A stretch of 64,000 nucleotides of DNA, from NCBI GenBank assembly GCA_023053575.1, contig JAKZAP010000031.1:62001-126000 (forward strand), written 5' to 3'. The position numbers and the translations under genes are program-made. Positions 1 through 12,500 of this stretch are shown piece by piece. Position 1 is the stretch's first letter; each line of letters begins with the position of its first letter. This DNA comes from Branchinecta lynchi (lineage: Eukaryota > Arthropoda > Branchiopoda > Anostraca > Branchinectidae). Under the pieces are notes generated by a model that was given only the letters and a program-made list of their open reading frames with translations, did no database searches and had not been told where the DNA came from.

Positions 1-617
1 AAGCTGAAGTTGAGAGGCTTGAACCTGGCTTCAGACAGAAAAGAACCTTTGCCAAGAAGGGCCAAATTATAGCTCTAATAAAACTCAGCTGACAAATCTG
101 TTTTGCAATGTCAAACAAAGCTAATACCACTTGTGACTCTGAATCTGATGACTGACTGGGTTCAATCAAACTAGGTTAACCATTTACTGTTAACAATCCT
201 CAGTCCACAAATAAAAATGAGCTGGTTTCATTGAAACTAAAGCTGTTGTTTCAGTCAGATGTTAATATTCACATTTCGTGGACTCATCTTCTGTACCTTC
301 TGCAATAAGACGAGTGATTCTGTAAGACTGATTTGAGATGGTGATATGCTTTCCCAGAAAACCAGTTGAATCCAAGGAAGTAGATCCAGGACTAGAGATA
401 CCCCAGTATTCAGCGGCCGATTTCAATAGATCACTCATATCTACGGATTTCCATAGATATCTAAAGCTAACAAGGAAACAACAAACAACAGCACCACAGA
501 CAGAGGTCCAAATTAAACAGTCAAAATTTGGATTTTGGGCTCTGGGCCAGAACTACCAGACAGTAGACAGGCTAGAACCGGGCAAAAGAAAGGTACGGTA
601 ACGATTCTTAATGTGAC
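1..617. other. Unassigned sequence left of F1
   Basis: An open frame at 338-601 (plus, 87 codons) has no recognisable domain, start context or splice sites. No repeat family seen elsewhere in the window was identified here. Confidence 0.4.
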
Positions 618-1076
618 GGGATAAGAGATAACGTGGGCCTCGTTGCGAGTGCGACGAACAGGCGACGAAGGACCTGCGAAAGACTCCTCGAGGAGACGAG
701 GACTCCTCGCGGAACCGAAGGGAACGGCGAGAATAGAGGGAGTAACTACACGCAGACTCCGCGTTCAGAAACAGTGAGAATGCTTCCAAAATGGATTTTG
801 TTCGAAAAAAAATATGCAGTGGCGAAATTAGTCTGGATCCACTTTATTTTTGGCTTTGTTTATTCTGATTGTTTTTAATTAATTTTGCATTGTACTAACA
901 CCAGCAAAAATTGATTCCCCTTCGAATCTGAAAGGAAGTCCTTTTTAAGATGGTGAGAATCGGGGCATTTCCCGTCCGCGGGGACTCGCGAGAGTACGGA
1001 GAGTGAGTCCCCGGGAAAAACAAAACGCGGGGACTCCTGAAGTGGAGTCCTAGGGGAATGGCGAGAATGTGCCTTA
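618..1076. mobile_element. GGGGACTCC-type MITE, copy F1
   Basis: Rich in palindromes of GGAGTCC/GGACTCC. The right end GGCGAGAATGTGCCTTA matches the terminal pattern of F2-F4, and the interior (GGATCCACTTTATTTTTGG, then TTAATTAATTTTGCA) is shared with F4. The left boundary is approximate. Confidence 0.6.
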
Positions 1077-2678
1077 AAGGTGAGGCTTCACCTTAGAGAT
1101 TTTCCTTCCAGATTCCGGAAAGCCGTTTTCGTCGAGACGGACCCGGAAGGTGAAGCCAAGCCAAAAATGTCTGGGGTGCTGGACACCCCAGATTCCTGAT
1201 GCCTGGAAGGTGCCATAGAGGCAACCCGTTGGAGAGACACACCAAGTACGCAAATGAAGGAAGAAAAGGGAAAGTGATCGACAATTGTGATTGGGTTGCA
1301 AGAAACATTTGAAATGTGAAGGGGACATCTAAGAATTGTCGAATAACAGCAAATTTAGCTTTCACCATTATCGCGAAAATCTGGAAAACGTTGGCTTGAC
1401 TATGCGGAAGCCCCGGACGTCTGGGAATCAGGAGGGTTAAGCCTGGCTTTAACAGAAAAAGCTTGTTCGTTTAAAATAAGTTTTACAGAGATTTCTGAGG
1501 AAACCAAACTTGTTTCCTTAGAACTCGAAGAATCAGTTAAAGGAAATTCCAAAATCGTGGTTAGACGTCGAAGCAGCCTTCTTCTGCTTTCCTGTGAAAT
1601 AGCTTTTTACACAAAGCTGTGAAGACAAATTTTCTGCGTTTGTGCCTTGTCTCACTCACAAAATACGACCTAATATCTACCTTCTGCACGCGATATTTCT
1701 GTTTAACGGTAAAAGCCTCAGAACTTCTTCATTCAGCTTGATTGGTCTTTTGTGTTTCTGTTATCTGCTATTCTATTTCGTCGCCTTCCTTATGACCTAA
1801 ATCGTCGTTTTAAGCTTCGGAATCTATTGAATAGAATGTTTCTCGAAGGTTCTTCCCATGGACTGATACGGAAGATAAAGATCAGTGACTTGGCCACAAC
1901 TAAATAATCCAACTTTTTTTAATCATCCCATTTTTCGTCTGACAACTGCTGTCCAATTTCCCTCAATTCCAACTCGAACTGATAAAACAGAGTTGCTGCA
2001 GGTCCAATTTCTATCAGTTCCACCCGGAACCTGCAAAATTCATGCTAGTGCTGAAAATCCAGGCAGGGTCTCCGCCCTGTCTCACGAGGGGAGAGAGGAG
2101 AACATAGGGTATAAACCACAGGGGACTGTCTCCGTCGTCGGCATTGAGATTACTTTGAGGAGAATCGACCATTAGACGAGACTTGTGAGCGATAAATGAT
2201 AGTGTAATTTCACAAATTTTTACAGTGATTCAACCAAAATGACTTAAATACCAAATACTACCAAAAACTGCAGAAACTGCTCCTGAATAACGGATCAGCG
2301 CAACGCAAGCGGGCGAAACATTATACTGCTCGGTCATCTTTACGTACTGATAAGTCGAGAGGAGTGAAGACGTATTGCTGGATGTAAATTTCCTATATCT
2401 TTCCTAAACTGCGTCTTAGACTGAATTCCATGAGCTGGAGGTTGGCCACGTAGGGAAAGCATCGTGATGAATAAGGAGCTGAAAATCACTCAAGCAGAAT
2501 ACAAAAGTTTTACTAGAACAGTTCGCAGGACAATGGGTAATTAGGAAGGTAAGACGTGTACAGTATCGTAAACAAAGAGAAAAAAAACGCAACGCTCAGC
2601 GATCACGAAAAAAAAGAAAGAGCACTGACTAACCGTTTCTACAGAAGTCTTCCGAACAAAACTAACAAATCATGTGCG
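1077..2678. other. Region beyond the ZYG11 stop, no gene recognised
   Basis: Contains a short hairpin (CTGGGGTG/CACCCCAG, about 1170-1192) and an inverted pair of GGTGAAGCC-like sequence (1079, 1147). Open frames here show no domain. It may include the ZYG11 3' UTR just below 2679, but no standard polyA hexamer is evident. Confidence 0.4.
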
Positions 2679-2824
2679 CTAATGGAGCAAATCGCAACTT
2701 CGAAGTAAATCCAGAATTTCATCACAGCGTTTCTTCACTAGATACTGAGTAGTCGTCTCGTCTGCCAGCTTTTGTAGAATCCCAACCCCATTCTCGGTAA
2801 CAAGCATTGGACAATAACGTTTTG
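2679..2824 (-). CDS. ZYG11B: ZYG11 coding exon 9 (C-terminus and stop)
   Basis: Acceptor TTTTTAG|CAAAACG. It encodes RYCPMLVTENGVGILQKL and KKRCDEILDLLRSCDLLH, then TAG (2681-2679). It corresponds to human RYCSMLIEEGGLQHL and has a shorter tail than human. Confidence 0.88.
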
Positions 2825-5800
2825 CTAAAAAGAAAGCAAAAATTACGATTTCTTTTGAAAATAGATAATAGGAAATGCAGAGAGTCCCTTCATGTTCTCA
2901 CAGAAGGCGAAATAGCAGCCATTTTACCCGACGAAATCGAAGGTGAAAAATTTCGTCCGAGCCTGCAGAGGCGTTACTAGCCAAAATGTTTTTTTTTTTT
3001 TTTTTTTTTTTTGGGGGGGGGGGGGGGTATTTACCGACTGGCTGGTAATTTTTACAGACTGTTTTGACGAAAAATGGACTGACTTTCAGAAGAAGAGCTA
3101 CGAGCTAAATCTGGAACTTGTTATGAGTAGGTGGTACACGAAAGCAGATGAGAACGTCACAAAATACCCCCTTCAACCCCCTAGAGTCGGACCTAGAAAT
3201 AGGATATATATTTTCACCCGAGTCTGAACATGCACCGCCTCGGATCATCTAGGGCATATGACTTGTCGGCCTCCCAAGTTCAGTTTGATCCCTAGGAGTG
3301 CGCCACACTATTTCCGGTACACATCCCCCTCAAACTCCCCCTACTGCGGACAAATCTGGTTCAGACACATAAACAGATCATCTAAAGCATATTCTCAGCA
3401 GCCTATCAAGTTTCACTCGAGTCTAAGCATTTTTTCGAGAACCCCCCCCTCCCCCCCCACACCGTGCCAAGATCTGGTCCGGACCTTAAAATATGTCATC
3501 TAGGGCATACGGTCTCTACACTTCCCAAGTTTCATTCAAATCACTCAACTCGTTTGACCCCTATGCGAGACACAGAATTTCTGATATTCCCTCTCTAACT
3601 CCCCCCACTGTGGCGGAATGCGACTAGGACATCTTTCTCAATCAAGACCAATCTACTCATCTCTCCCATCTCCTCTTCTGGTACAAACTCGGAGCATATC
3701 TGCAAATTTCTAGTTTCCGCTTCATCCTCCTCCTACCGTGGCCGGATCCGGTCCGGACGCCAAATAACCAATTTTCCAAGGGCATTGTGTCATGTCGGTA
3801 AGTCTATTTGATCGAGTCACTACTACGCCTGCCAAGCTCCAACGTCCTTAGCACATCTGGAAGTATCGTAACTCGCGATCACCGGAAGAAGCCCCCCAAA
3901 GAGCCCCGATATGATCTAGTTCTGTCAAGAACGCATCTATGGCTTATGCTTGTACTTCCCACCAAATTCCATCACGATCCCTCGACGCTAAGCGTTTCAC
4001 GGAAACTCCGGTGCCTCCCTCCAAATCCCCCACAAGTACTGGATACGGTCCGGACTTGACATGGATCATTTCTCATTTCTCAATCACAATTGCCAAGTTT
4101 CATTCAAATCCACGCGTTCTAAAGTTATAAATACCACTAGATTCCGGATTCCCATCCCTTCAATCCCCCCACGATGACCGGATCGGGGAAATGCTTATTT
4201 CCAAGTCAACCTGGTCAGGTCCCTGATATGCCTGCCAAGTTTCATCGTCCTTGCTTATGTCGAAATGTGAAAACTAGCAAAACAGAGACATATCGAAAGA
4301 CATTACGATTGCAATATGGTACTTCAGCCTCCTAGTACATCAGGAGGTACCGAACTTGCGGGATCACCAGAATTCCGAACCCCTCCCCAACTCCCCCACA
4401 GTGTCCAAATCCGGTCCGGTTATGACTATGATGTATCTAGGATTTATGCTTGCTCTCCCTAACAAGTTTCATCCGTGTTCCCTCCACTCTAAGCGTTTCC
4501 CAAGATTTCCGGTTCCCCCCAACAACTCCCCTCAAAGTCACAGGATCCGCTCTGGATTTGATCTGAGTCGTCTGAGATACAAGGTTTTTCCAAATATGTC
4601 AAGTTCCGTTAAGATTCGATCACCCGTTCAAAAGCTATAGATACCTCAAGATCCCGGATTATCCTCCCTCCACTTCACCCCACGATGCTGGGATCGATGA
4701 ACTGACTATTTCGAACTTTATCTTTTTGGGTCCCTGATACGCAAGCCAAGTTTCATCGTCTAGCTTATATGGAAGTGAGCGAACTGGCAAAACCCGGACC
4801 GACCGAGCGATAGACCGACGGACGGACAGAAACTGAGATCGCTACATGGCACCTGGCAGCAAGTGCCATAAAAACCGACTGTTAATAGGAAAAAATCGAC
4901 TGTTTTCAAGAAAGAAATTCGATGGTTTTAACGAAACATCATGGCGCATCAGGCCGACTCAATTATTTTTTAGAAGCTGGCGAATGTTGAACCTTGTTAC
5001 ACAATTTAAAATCCTCTTCTATTCATTTTCGCACGTTTGTGAGATAAGAGAGAGAGAGAATAATATCAGAGAATGTAATAGACAGTGACGTGTGAATAGT
5101 AGGTTATTGAGAGCAGGTATAGCAGGATATCAGAGTAGCATCAAACACCAATATTCTCTATGAGCCAATGAACACGTTGAGCCAACGAAGCTGGGGGCAA
5201 ATTTCACTGCGTTTAGTAAGTATGCTACTTGGCGAAAACGCTGCAATCACACGTAGTCCGGGCCCAGAAAACGAACACACACTAGAGTGAACAACCTGCA
5301 CAAAACCTTGTCTGGCAAAGCCCTGTCACAGTGAACGTTCATATTGAACAATCACTCAACGGAAACGACTGAGGATCCGCTACGAAATAAGCGGTTGAAC
5401 TTGGACCTACTTTACTACTACACAGTACAGACCGTAATATTTATTGGGGCTAGAGAGGGAATTGCGTCTTGTTGACTCTAGTTTGGAGAAAGAAAGCGGG
5501 ACGGAGCAGCAGCCAGGGCTGGACCTTATTTATTTGGTGTTTACACTCACTTCACGGGTCGCGTTGCATTTTCTTTCCGAAGGAGAAAGCTACACAGACG
5601 CTGGGTATTTTCAACGAAAGTTTATAGCTTTCAACGCATATACGTGGCATTTTAACAATCATGCACATCTGAGTTAAGGACTGCAATAAGAACTCAATAC
5701 GGGAACTTACCATTTTTGGTGCAGACATGGTGAATCGCCCATACGGACCAGAGCTGAACCTGATAATCACTGTCGCAAGCCAAGAGTGGGAAGAAAGGCT

Positions 5801-6356
5801 TGAACGAGCGGTAAGCCACCATCTCTCCCTCTGGCGGATCCCAACGGTTTACTTCTGCACCCTAAAAATAAAAATTTCTGAGCGAACTACGAACTAAAAT
5901 CACACATTCACAGAATTCATAGCTGAAAGATGATACTATGATACATCAAGGAACCATACATTTTTCAGAGTTAGGGCCATACCCTTACAAGAAGTCTGCC
6001 GCTATTGTTCCCTATAGGTTTCCGGTAAACGACAAGAATTTACAACAAAAAAATTCCAAGATTCGTTGTTTTACTCATGCCGCAAGATTATCCGTAGGGC
6101 AAGAGCGGTTTTACGAGCTACGGGGGAATTCGGGCTACGACCTAAGAAAAAAAACTGGCGCCCCCCCCCCTCCAGGTACCAAAATCCCACTGGCGAAAAA
6201 AAAACCAGGTACCCCTCCCCACCCCGTCAGTAGCGTCGACGTGCTGATATAATTTTTGAAATAAAAAAATATTTTTATTTGAAGTATATATAGAGGCGGG
6301 CGGCCAGCCGTCTCGCGTTTACATTCAACTTGCGTGACAAGGTAAATTACTTAGTG

Positions 6357-6397
<41 letters not shown>

Positions 6398-9300
6398 GAA
6401 AACCGTAGTTTTCTAATTTCTCTATAAACTTGCACTCGTTTCTTTTTGGCCCGGGGGGGGGGGGGGGGTACCCGTTTTTTTTCCGTCGGCGTTTGGTACC
6501 GGGGTGCGGAGGGTCGCCGGGGGGAATTTTGGTAGGGGTTATGACCAGGGAGTTCGCCTATAGACCCTGCCATATCAACACGTAGGACATGGCCCCTGGG
6601 TCTGAACGCAAAAAAAAACAGAAGCTATTCAGGTTCTATATTCAAGAAATTATCTGGTAAAGTCGTAACAAAAATTCAATTTTACCTGTTTACCTAGATT
6701 ATTTAAACAGCGATGAGCGTGGCGAAAGATCCTAGGTCATTACGCCCACAGGTATAATCTCTCACAATATTCATCTCGTCGCTGGAATACGCGGTGAAAC
6801 CCCGAGTGGCGATACATACCCAGTGTCGAAAAACGCTGGTGGCAATATAACTCTGCTACGATCAATAAAGATTTCCACCTCTACAGATCACGTAGAAATT
6901 AGGAGCAAACATACTGAGTGGAGTCTGATTACCCCTCTGTATGGGATATAATTCCAGTTGAAATTAGAAATTCGAGTCATCTGGCATCCTTCAAGGCAGC
7001 GAAGAGATTTTTCCTTGCAAAAGAATAGTAATGATGCGTGTTTTTTGTAAGTAGAATGTTTGTTGTATATGTATGGACCGTGTATGAATGGCATGTAGAA
7101 TAATGTGAAAATAGTGCTACCACATTATGTAGAATAGAGAAGACTGCCACCTGCGGCCAACAAACCCGTTGGGGCTTTCTTAGCTCTGCAAAATGTTTTG
7201 TATACATGTGTAAAATAAAATTTAATCTAATCTAATTTAATCTCGCAGAAGAGCACGGGCAATGAGTTAGAGAACTTACAAGTTCTTCCAAAAGCACAGA
7301 CCGTGACACGCTTGTTGGCGTCCAGGCTTCGGCGCCACTGCTTCCGAGGTGCGAGATGATTCCAGCAGCGAAATAACTGACGTCAATCTGAGTCGAATGT
7401 AACAGGCGCCTAAAGAAACAAAATTATTATTTCAAATGAGAGCTGGTAGATGAATGAGCCACTTCATTGCCAGTATTGCCACACACGCTCCTGACTAAAA
7501 CACAGTCGCTCCGCTGGGTCTTGTTTGAAAAATTGTCGCATGAGAACACTAACCCTGCATAAATACAGTCGCGCTCAGTTCAACAGCTCGAGAACAGGAA
7601 TTTAATTTGCATTTCTCGTTTTTTCTGCTTCTTCCCTTTGCCCACAGGACATAATAAGTATATAAGCATATTATGTATGCGCCAGCCCGTATGAAAACTC
7701 TTTTCTGTCCGGTTTAAAAGAATGCGGTCATGTTTATTTACATCGTTTGTATAATGTTTTAATATGTGTATTTTACTTTCTGTATTTTACTCGTACTCAA
7801 CTGTTATCCACAAATAAATAAACAGAAAAATATAGTTCATGTCCCACGACTAGTTTGGCGCTGGCTCAGGTGCGAGAGAAGGACGTCGTTGGAATCTCTT
7901 ATTTTCTCCGGAAGTCTTAGGGCTCAGCAGAAGGCTCGCTGAGCCAGCTTAAAAGTTCGAAAAACGCAATCAACATGTAAGCAGGAAGCGGTCCTACAGA
8001 TGATAACGTCAGATTTCAAGTCGTTTGCACGACGAACAATGGTTCTTTACGCGGCGCGGCGCTGCGAACAGCATATCCCTGTGTGCAAACTTTCAGCTGT
8101 AGTTGAACCATTAGTACCATGATGGCAAACACATCCATATGAGTATTGCCTGGTAGAAACGCAAATCGACCTCTATCCGCCCAGGACAACCAAAATGACT
8201 GATAAGATAATAGGTTCAAGGTTTCAATTTGAACTTCTGTACAAAATGATCATAGAGAGGGTAAAAGCCAGAGACACAAGGTTGATTGGCAAAAAGCCGG
8301 TACAATAATAGACAAGCCTATTTGACATATAACTAATAATGTAAATATACAATTATTTTTTCCATTACTCACGGAACCCGCCCCAGAAACACACCGACAC
8401 TCGGCAAACATCAACCCGAAATCCCTCATCCCGCCATCTGCGATGTCGAGTACTAGGGTTTAGGAACATAAGGTAGGAGGACTAACGATACACGCCACTA
8501 GATCAGAACATAGTAGCAACATCAATAACAATGTAACAAAAACAATGATGTGCTAACGAATTACCTTAATACAACCATGAATTCGTCAACCATGAGGTGT
8601 TGTCTAAGACTAGGAACTTCTGCAATGTTGTTCATTAGGCCCAAGACTTTCGTCTCGACCGACGCTTCATCTTTGAACTTCTCAAGCACCGTCAGGAACA
8701 GAACCATTCCTTCGTGCTCAAGGAACATCTCGCACGTGACTGGAGACTCATCTAGAAGGAACAAGAAACTTTCTGAAAGCGAATATGACGCTTTCTACAC
8801 TGTCGGAAGTTTCATAAAGTCACGTTCACAAGCATGCCTAGCCAAGCCCAGATGCCTAGGCACGTGCCCACGCTTGGTCAGGCACCGAGTTCTAGAGCCA
8901 AGAACTCCGTGCCTGGCCCAAAATCTGTGCCTAGACATCCATGCTTGTGAACGGGGCTTAAGAGATAACGCAAGGATGCGTACTTTCAAAAGATTATGCA
9001 TAACAAGCATTGCCAGGAAGAGCAGAAAACCAGCCGAAAAAGCATCTGCTGACTGATCATGATGATTTGGTGTCATTTCGGCTCATTTTGTATGTATAAC
9101 CTTTTGATGCGTGACGCTTGAAAACATATCAGCTAACATCCTAAGTGATACCTGTTGAAACTGTGTGTTCTTGTGTTTCTGTTGTGAAGTTTCTGACAGT
9201 GTATTACTTGCTTTTCTCCAAGAACAGTGTTGAAAAAGCTCGTGTGCCACACTTGTACGACCAATCACCGGTCAACTTGCTTTCCTTTTTTTAGGCAATC

Positions 9301-9547
9301 TGTTTTCGTTAGTGCTTTAAGGTTTAGTCCATTAAAGCCTCTGGGCACTGAAGAGTTTTTGTGTGGGAATAAACCAATTTCATTCTACTAGCCCCACGTA
9401 GTCCGGAGAACATTCACGATATCCAGTAGCGACATCCACCTCTCGCAGTCACCACTACGAGAAAGCGCTAAACTTGTTTTGGTATGAACTTTTTGAGCTG
9501 ACAGATAGACAGATGACAGCAGGCCCGTATAAAGGAATTTATTTCGG

Positions 9548-9594
<47 letters not shown>

Positions 9595-12500
9595 AACCCC
9601 CCCAGGATACGGCCCTGGACGACAGATATCGCTTTTTTCTCGAAACTATTATGGTAAATTTTGTTGAGGTCGTAAATATATATAAAAAACATAAACACTA
9701 ACAAAGATCAAAATTTTTCACGAAGGACGGTACAAAAGTAATTTCATACCACACATGGTCATATTTTTGTGTTGAAGTTTCGGGATCGCCACTGAGGCCG
9801 CTCTTGCAGGTCGTTCGCGAGCGGTCTTAAATGCTGGCGGACGTATAAATTTATGGATAGGGTACTCGAGCATTTTCTTACCAGAAGCCATGCAAAGCTT
9901 CAACCTACAGGACTCGAATTCAAATTTCTGGACGAGCTCATCACTAGAAGTTTTAGGGGATTTTGACATAATCAGTAGGGCAAACTCCTGTGTTTTTCCG
10001 ATCCGATAAACCTAGTCCTCAGTAAAGCCAAAATGCCAAGTTTCCACAAGGTATTCTACACTGTCCGAAGTTTCATAACAGACAACACAAGGATGCGCGG
10101 TTTCAACTGACAACACTTGGGATTTAATCTGTTGCCGCGACAAACGTTATGCATGAAATGTTCTGCATAATAAGCATTGCCACAAGAGCCGAAGCAAAAA
10201 AGTTACCAGATGCTTTTTGGGCGGCTTTTCGGCTCTTCCCGGCAATGCTTGTTATGCATAACATTTCATTCATAAGGTTTGTCGTGACAACAGATAACAT
10301 CTCAAATTGTGTCTGTTGAAACTGCGCATCCCTGTGTTGTCTGTTATGAAAGCTCTGACAGTGTATCCTCGAACGTATAAAGGAAACATAAAAACGAAGA
10401 TCTTCTTCAAGAGAACATCTGGTATAGACGTCTGAGGTGTCCGAACGAAAGAAGTACAAGGGCTGTGAATGTTAAATATTATAATATTCGTATTTTACAA
10501 TCGGGAACAAATCCACTAGACGACCTGAAAATCAGCTTTCCTGCTAATAATGTTTTAGCGCGGATGTGCAGCGTTGGAAAGGCTCTCTCGTCCAAACAAG
10601 GGACTACTTCGTCCAACAAAGTCTCGTCCTTCACACCGCATCACAAGTAGCATATTAAAAATAAAAAATTGTTGTAGGCTATCTTAACTAGTTTAGACAA
10701 GTTTTATCGTATTCTATGTTTGACACGTACCACCTATTTACTTTGTCTCACGAGCCGTGTATTATGGTAAAAAGGTTATTCTGTGCTATGCTCCCCCCCC
10801 CCCCTACCTCTTTTTGCCCTACTGGGGCAATGTCGGGATAGATGGGAGAGCTCCTTCAAACAAGACCAAAGGTGTCGATGGGATCCCAAAAATCTAATAT
10901 TTGATTCAGACAATCGAGTCTTGTCTTCGCCAGATCCAGTCTTGGACAGGCTAATCATCAGAGAAAACCAAGTTCAGATATACCTCTATAAACCATATCT
11001 ATTTTGACGATACTGACCGAGACTTCCTGTTGATTTCCGAGCGAACTACTAGCCCAGCAAACAAAAAAAATACAGAAACAAAACCAGCGTATCTCCTTAT
11101 CCCTATAAAGAACATCTAATCAACTTTGAATAAAAGTTTGACTTAAAAAAAAATCCGGTTACAACCGGATTCCGGAAAAATTATATGTCAGGATAAAAAA
11201 ACATTGTCATAAACCGACTCAGCCTCCCTTCTTACCCCTTAATCTGTCATCTACTCGAACTTTTGCTTTTAACAAACTTTCCGGTTTCGGCCGGATTCCG
11301 GGCGTACTACTTGTCCGTCGAGAAAATGGTTTTCACCATCGTCTTCAGCATGTCTTCCTACCCCTAAATCGAATATCTAATCAACTTCAAATAACAAGAG
11401 CTACGAGCTCATATGGCACTTGTTACGAGTAGGCAGTACAAGAAAGTAGATGAGAACGTGATAAAATACACCCGCCATCCAAAAATGCGGTTTGGAAATA
11501 GAAGTAGGATAGTTTGTTTCACTCACTTCTAAGCAGTTCCGGCATCGTCTCGATTATCAAATGCACATGACTGTTCAAACTTCCAAGTTTCAGCCTAATA
11601 AATCCACTAGTTTGATCCCTAGACGTGCTACAATATTTCCGGTACTCCCTCCATCTCCCCCTACCGTGGCCGAATCTGGTTCGGACTAAAAAATGGATCA
11701 TCTAAAGTATCTTCTTTTATACCACGGCTAAAGTTTCGGTCGAGTCTGAGCATTTTTGGAAAATTCTGGTACCCCCCCTCCCCCAACCATAGTTGTCGGA
11801 TCCGGATCCTTGCCCAAAATATGTCATCTAGGGTATATGCTCTCTCTAAGTTCTATGTTTCATTTAAACTGATGCACTCGTTTGACTCCTATGCGAGCCT
11901 CAAAGTTTCCGGCAATCTCCCTCCAATTCCCGCCACTGTGGCCGAACAGGATTTGAAAACATAAACGTCATATCTCCTAATTCCCTCTTCCTGTCCATCA
12001 AGTTTCACTGAAATTGGAGCATAGCCTATCTGCAAGTTTCCAGTACCCCCCCCCCCCCCCCTACCTTGGCCGCATCCGGCCCGGACGCCAAAGAACAAAT
12101 CTAGGCCGCATAAACTCGGCACTGTCGAACTAGCATCTCATTCGGGCCATTCGTTTGGTTTTTGTGCATGTCAAAAGTCCCCCCCCCCCCCAATTCCCCA
12201 AACCGTGGTCGCATTTGTTCGAACGCATCTTTTACATGTCGAGGCCATCGATTCTTATCACCCATTTGTTTGACCCTAGTTAGTCGTATCCTAGTTTAAA
12301 TAAATAAGTCAATTAAGTCGGGTCGCTAATATGCCTGCAAAGTTTCATTGTCTTAGTACTTCTGGAACTATTCTAACCCCCGACTACCGGTATTCCAGGA
12401 AACCCCCTCTACCCCCCCCCCCACAGAGCCCCGAAACCATCTGGCTCCGTCAAATTCGGATCTAGGCCTAATGCTTGTTCTCTCCATTAAATTCCGTCCC

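Noticed and set aside
338..601. 87-codon frame near the left edge
   Set aside because: No homology recognised; length is compatible with chance.
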